From: Candidatus Levybacteria bacterium RIFCSPLOWO2_12_FULL_37_14
Lineage (GTDB): Bacteria; Patescibacteriota; Microgenomatia; Levybacterales; UBA12049
Assembly: GCA_001782645.1 (NCBI GenBank)
Contig: MFPH01000022.1
Coordinates: 1 to 8,420 of the forward strand
Reading direction: 5' to 3'
DNA length: 8,420 nt
Below are positions 5,885 to 8,420 of the stretch, one piece after another; the stretch's first letter is position 1; each line of letters opens with the position of its first letter. The notes beneath the pieces were generated by a model, which had not been told where the DNA came from, did no database searches, and saw only the letters and a program-made list of their open reading frames with translations. The translations under genes and the position numbers were made by a program.

Positions 5885-8320
5885 TCATAACTTTTGCTTC
5901 ATTAGAAGTTTTGCCCCGTATAAAAGAAAAGCTATCAAACTTACGGCAGACACGATAAGGCTATAATAAACTATTTTCTGCTCTGTCATTTCAGCAATGA
6001 ACTCATAATTATATCTTCTCGCCAAATTGTCTGGCGTTATATACCAAGCATTTGCGTATCCATTAACTTGGATATGGGCATTGTCATATACTGAATTTAT
6101 ACCGTTTGTCTCGAATGGATTTCTGTCAATAGTCTGGTTTATCGGCAAAAGCTCTGTTATTGCTCCATCAAAATATGAATCACTTATGTTTTTCATACTC
6201 AAAGAGGATGAGATTGGATATAACTTCCAATACACATTGTACGCGTCTTGAAAAACCAATAAAAATGGTTTAGTGACATTTTTTATTTCAAGCCTATATT
6301 TTGTTGGATTAATTCTTTGATAAATAATCTGCATATCTTTTATATCCGTATGGAAATTATTTTGATTACAAATCTTTACAGACATAACTACATTACAAGT
6401 CATTCTGTCTATAAATGCTATCCGCGGATCTTTGTTGCCATCCAAGGGTTTTTCTGGAAAAAATGACAATGCCCGACTATATTGCGCGTCATATCTTGAA
6501 ATTGTGTCGTAGAAATATATTTCTGATGCAACATAAAAATGAGGAAGATATTGTTTTTTATCAACTTCAAACAGAGAATAATGACCTGTTTTATATATTA
6601 ATTTCTCGGAAATATTATTTACAAAATCTAATGCCGCGGATGGAGAAGTAGGAACACCAACATATCCATAGGGAAATGTTGGAAAAAACTTATCATAAAC
6701 TACTTCATCAGAGTTATAAAGAATATAGCGTATCTGAAGAAGTGACATCATCTGCTTAATTAAGGAATAATTTCTTTCTTTTACTAGTTTTACAAACACC
6801 TCGGAAAAGGGATTAATATCGCCATATCCTGCAAAATCATTTTTCCCAACCAGAAAGGATACCATTGATTGACCAATATATACTCCCCTGTTTGCTCCAC
6901 CGACAATATTGTATCCGCCATAATCTGTAAAAGGCATGTGAAGAATTTTCCCATCATTGGAGATTCCTTTAATGTAACTAAGCATTTTTTCATAATTTGG
7001 ATCCATACGAATCACCACTTTAACACCATTTGATCCTCTATGAAAAACATTCACAATTTCCCCGTTAAAAACAATCCACGAGCGAACAACAAGAAACCCT
7101 ATTGCCAAAAAAGAAAAAAGATAGATATATTTCATTCTAATCCTGGAAAAGAAATAGAATATTGATAAGCCGGCAAGAAGAGCGTAGAAAAATGTATATA
7201 CCCATTGCCATTGTCCAAAAAAACCTCTAAACATTCCAAATCCGGGAATAAGAAATAATTTTCTATAAAACTCTATTCCTACTTGGGTTATATTTGCCGA
7301 CACTAGAAAGAGTGTTGTGAAAAAGAAAATACTTACCAATAATAACGTTTTGCTTTTTTTCTTTGAGGATAGAAAACCCAACATGATTAGTGCAGGGACA
7401 ATAATCAGACCTATACTTAGCTTCTTATCTGCTAATGGAAGTAGAATATGTTCACTTACTTTTCCCAATCCCCGTATGGCATTGAAATATTCCAGTCCCG
7501 AATTTACTTTCGAAGTACTCTCGAATACTCTTGCATTAAACGCGCTGTTTTTATCGAATACATTGCTTGCTACGGGAAATAGATGAAATGCGTGAAGACC
7601 CAAAAAAAATAGTATACAGACAATAATTCCTTTCCATGGAATTGGTTTTTGTAAAATAAAAAAATTGTAGAACAATAGAAAAACAATTACGAGCGGGTAA
7701 AAAGCGAATAATGGAGGATTGTAAAGAGCGAAATTTGAGGAAAAAAGAAAAGTAATTAAAAGCGCAAGCCAAATATACTTTAAGGACAATGTTTTTAAAT
7801 ATCGTAATAAAAAATAAAATATCATTGGGTTTAAAAAAACTTGACTATGCGTAACTAGAGCATATTTCATATTATCGATAACGCTGGGCGAGAAGGTATA
7901 GAAAAATGCTGCAAGAATTGCCGCTGTGGACTGTACCAAAGTCATTTTTGCACCAATTTCTTTTCGGAAAAGTTCTTTTATAATTAAAAACATAAAAATA
8001 AATGATCCGGCTAGCTTGAAGCCATTAAAGATACCTATAACTACGGTTGGTGAATGAAATAAAGATTTTAAAAAAGCTATAAACAAAAGAAATGGAATAA
8101 AATATTGGCTATGAATAAGATTGCTTGTTCCATAGGGAGAAATACTATATATCGCAAAAGCTTTTAAGCTTGACATAGGATCATAGAAGTATAATCTATT
8201 GCTATCTCCACCTAAATCCATTTCACCGGGTTTTAACCAAAAAAACGGAAGAATAAATAAGAGAATACAGATAAGAAAAACAACGATTCTCAATTTAGAT
8301 GCAATTATATATTTTATCAT
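5885..8320 (-). CDS. Polytopic membrane protein, GT-C-type glycosyltransferase candidate (YfhO / AftD-like), 811 aa
   Basis: Probable membrane-embedded glycosyltransferase that would move a sugar from a polyprenyl-phosphate donor onto a surface glycan on the outer face of the membrane. Seen in the sequence: TM1 at about residues 11-30; a first outer loop at 30-48 with GEMDLGGDSNRLYFYDP, carrying acidic residues D35, D39 and D47; roughly 11 further hydrophobic helices up to about 417; the motif FYRKLFLIPGFGMFR at 351-365 followed by FFGQWQWVY; a soluble region at about 420-780; and one last helix at about 783-806 with a basic tail. The soluble part opens with MDPNYEKMLSYI (439-450), contains MSLLQIRYILYN (525-536) and ends with NGYANAWYI (753-761). 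An acidic residue in the first outer loop is the usual GT-C catalytic feature; assigning it here is inference. Mycobacterial AftD has a comparable layout, but no specific substrate can be claimed. The only two cysteines in the soluble part are C642 and C651. The start is supported by AAGGA 10 nt upstream and by the basic N-terminus before TM1. Confidence 0.85.
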   Translation of the reverse strand: MIKYIIASKLRIVVFLICILLFILPFFWLKPGEMDLGGDSNRLYFYDPMSSLKAFAIYSISPYGTSNLIHSQYFIPFLLFIAFLKSLFHSPTVVIGIFNGFKLAGSFIFMFLIIKELFRKEIGAKMTLVQSTAAILAAFFYTFSPSVIDNMKYALVTHSQVFLNPMIFYFLLRYLKTLSLKYIWLALLITFLFSSNFALYNPPLFAFYPLVIVFLLFYNFFILQKPIPWKGIIVCILFFLGLHAFHLFPVASNVFDKNSAFNARVFESTSKVNSGLEYFNAIRGLGKVSEHILLPLADKKLSIGLIIVPALIMLGFLSSKKKSKTLLLVSIFFFTTLFLVSANITQVGIEFYRKLFLIPGFGMFRGFFGQWQWVYTFFYALLAGLSIFYFFSRIRMKYIYLFSFLAIGFLVVRSWIVFNGEIVNVFHRGSNGVKVVIRMDPNYEKMLSYIKGISNDGKILHMPFTDYGGYNIVGGANRGVYIGQSMVSFLVGKNDFAGYGDINPFSEVFVKLVKERNYSLIKQMMSLLQIRYILYNSDEVVYDKFFPTFPYGYVGVPTSPSAALDFVNNISEKLIYKTGHYSLFEVDKKQYLPHFYVASEIYFYDTISRYDAQYSRALSFFPEKPLDGNKDPRIAFIDRMTCNVVMSVKICNQNNFHTDIKDMQIIYQRINPTKYRLEIKNVTKPFLLVFQDAYNVYWKLYPISSSLSMKNISDSYFDGAITELLPINQTIDRNPFETNGINSVYDNAHIQVNGYANAWYITPDNLARRYNYEFIAEMTEQKIVYYSLIVSAVSLIAFLLYGAKLLMKQKL

Positions 8321-8420
8321 TAGTTTTTTTTCCTTACCACAGTTTTTACAACTTGCACCAAAAAGATAAATAAAGACAATCCTGTTACAAGAAGTCCATA
8401 CTGAAAGTACCGTTGTGTTT
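8320..8420 (-). CDS. C-terminal end of a membrane protein, probably another member of the same GT-C-like family (partial)
   Basis: Only the last 32 codons and the TAA stop lie in the window; the first complete codon starts at 8418. The visible peptide begins TQRYFQYGLL, continues as one hydrophobic helix of about 18 residues and ends in a basic tail, VVRKKN. This matches the pattern at the extreme C-termini of the two large downstream proteins (TEQKIVYYSLIV... and TSQKLFYVSLLI..., each then a single helix and a Lys/Arg tail). The other two frames were checked: one is stopped early by TAA, and the third gives a less plausible, non-membrane peptide. The stop overlaps the next start by one base (TAATG), so the two genes are very likely co-transcribed and translationally coupled. 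That it is a GT-C-like paralogue is inference from about 30 residues; any membrane protein with a C-terminal anchor could look similar. Confidence 0.7.
   Translation of the reverse strand, partial: TQRYFQYGLLVTGLSLFIFLVQVVKTVVRKKN
8331..8335 (-). promoter_or_regulatory. Shine-Dalgarno sequence for the 811-aa gene
   Basis: On the minus strand AAGGA is followed by 10 nt (A-rich, then CTA) and the ATG at 8320. It lies inside the last codons of the upstream gene. It is the clearest ribosome binding site in the window and supports the chosen start; the downstream genes have weak or no such signal. Confidence 0.6.

Noticed and set aside
1785..7586. Short open frames on the plus strand (67-106 codons), for example at 3981-4301 and 4710-4994
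   Set aside because: All lie antisense within the large coding regions, have no consistent ribosome binding sites, and encode compositions typical of shadow frames; the minus-strand proteins are coherent over their full length.
6790..7772. Two short minus-strand frames (6790-6993 and 7551-7772) in another frame of the 811-aa gene
   Set aside because: They lie wholly inside the conserved membrane protein, and their peptides show no independent signal.

Overview
The window is a single block of head-to-tail genes, all on the minus strand and read from the right edge to the left edge. The DNA is AT-rich, the standard code fits (TGA ends three of the genes), and there is almost no non-coding DNA. 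Gene junctions are a 1-nt overlap, a 12-nt gap, a 4-nt ATGA overlap and another 4-nt ATGA overlap. This is best read as the interior of one operon whose promoter and terminator both lie outside the window. Low GC, large glycosyltransferase-like membrane proteins of unknown specificity, tight packing, and short GC-rich palindromes set in AT-rich 7-bp repeats inside a coding region suggest a Candidate Phyla Radiation (Patescibacteria) bacterium, perhaps of the Microgenomates group. That assignment is inference from general impression, not a database result.

Layout in transcription order. At 8420-8320 is the last 32 codons of a membrane protein. At 8320-5885 is an 811-aa polytopic membrane protein. 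At 5872-5507 is a 121-aa small membrane protein. At 5510-1698 is a 1270-aa polytopic membrane protein. From 1701 to the left edge is a 567-aa, still open, third polytopic membrane protein. The 811- and 1270-aa proteins are paralogues. They share about 12 N-terminal membrane helices with an almost invariant first outer loop (GEMDLGGDS-RLYFYDP), a soluble domain, and a C-terminal module ending in NGYAN-WYI plus one last membrane helix. They differ mainly by a region of about 450 residues, helical then beta-rich, present only in the longer one. The third protein belongs to the same broad type (GGD in the first loop, IPGF-MFR, then a soluble part with LS-L-V-K-YI) but is more distant. The C-terminal tail of the gene at the right edge resembles the last helix of the two paralogues, so there may be four such proteins in a row.

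The proteins look like GT-C-fold, lipid-phosphate-sugar-dependent glycosyltransferases of the YfhO / AftD-like kind, with the catalytic centre on the outer face of the membrane. The likely shared job is building or decorating a cell-surface polysaccharide or glycoprotein. Substrate and product cannot be read from the sequence.

The most unusual structure is in the third gene (1-1701). Two different GC-rich hairpin cores of 33-34 bp each sit between tandem AT-rich heptamers, and the flanking direct repeats are spaced by 54 bp and 51 bp, exact multiples of three, so the reading frame is intact. A third site carries four heptamers of the second type, in the opposite orientation, with no core. This looks like a family of small insertion-like repeats tolerated inside a coding region.
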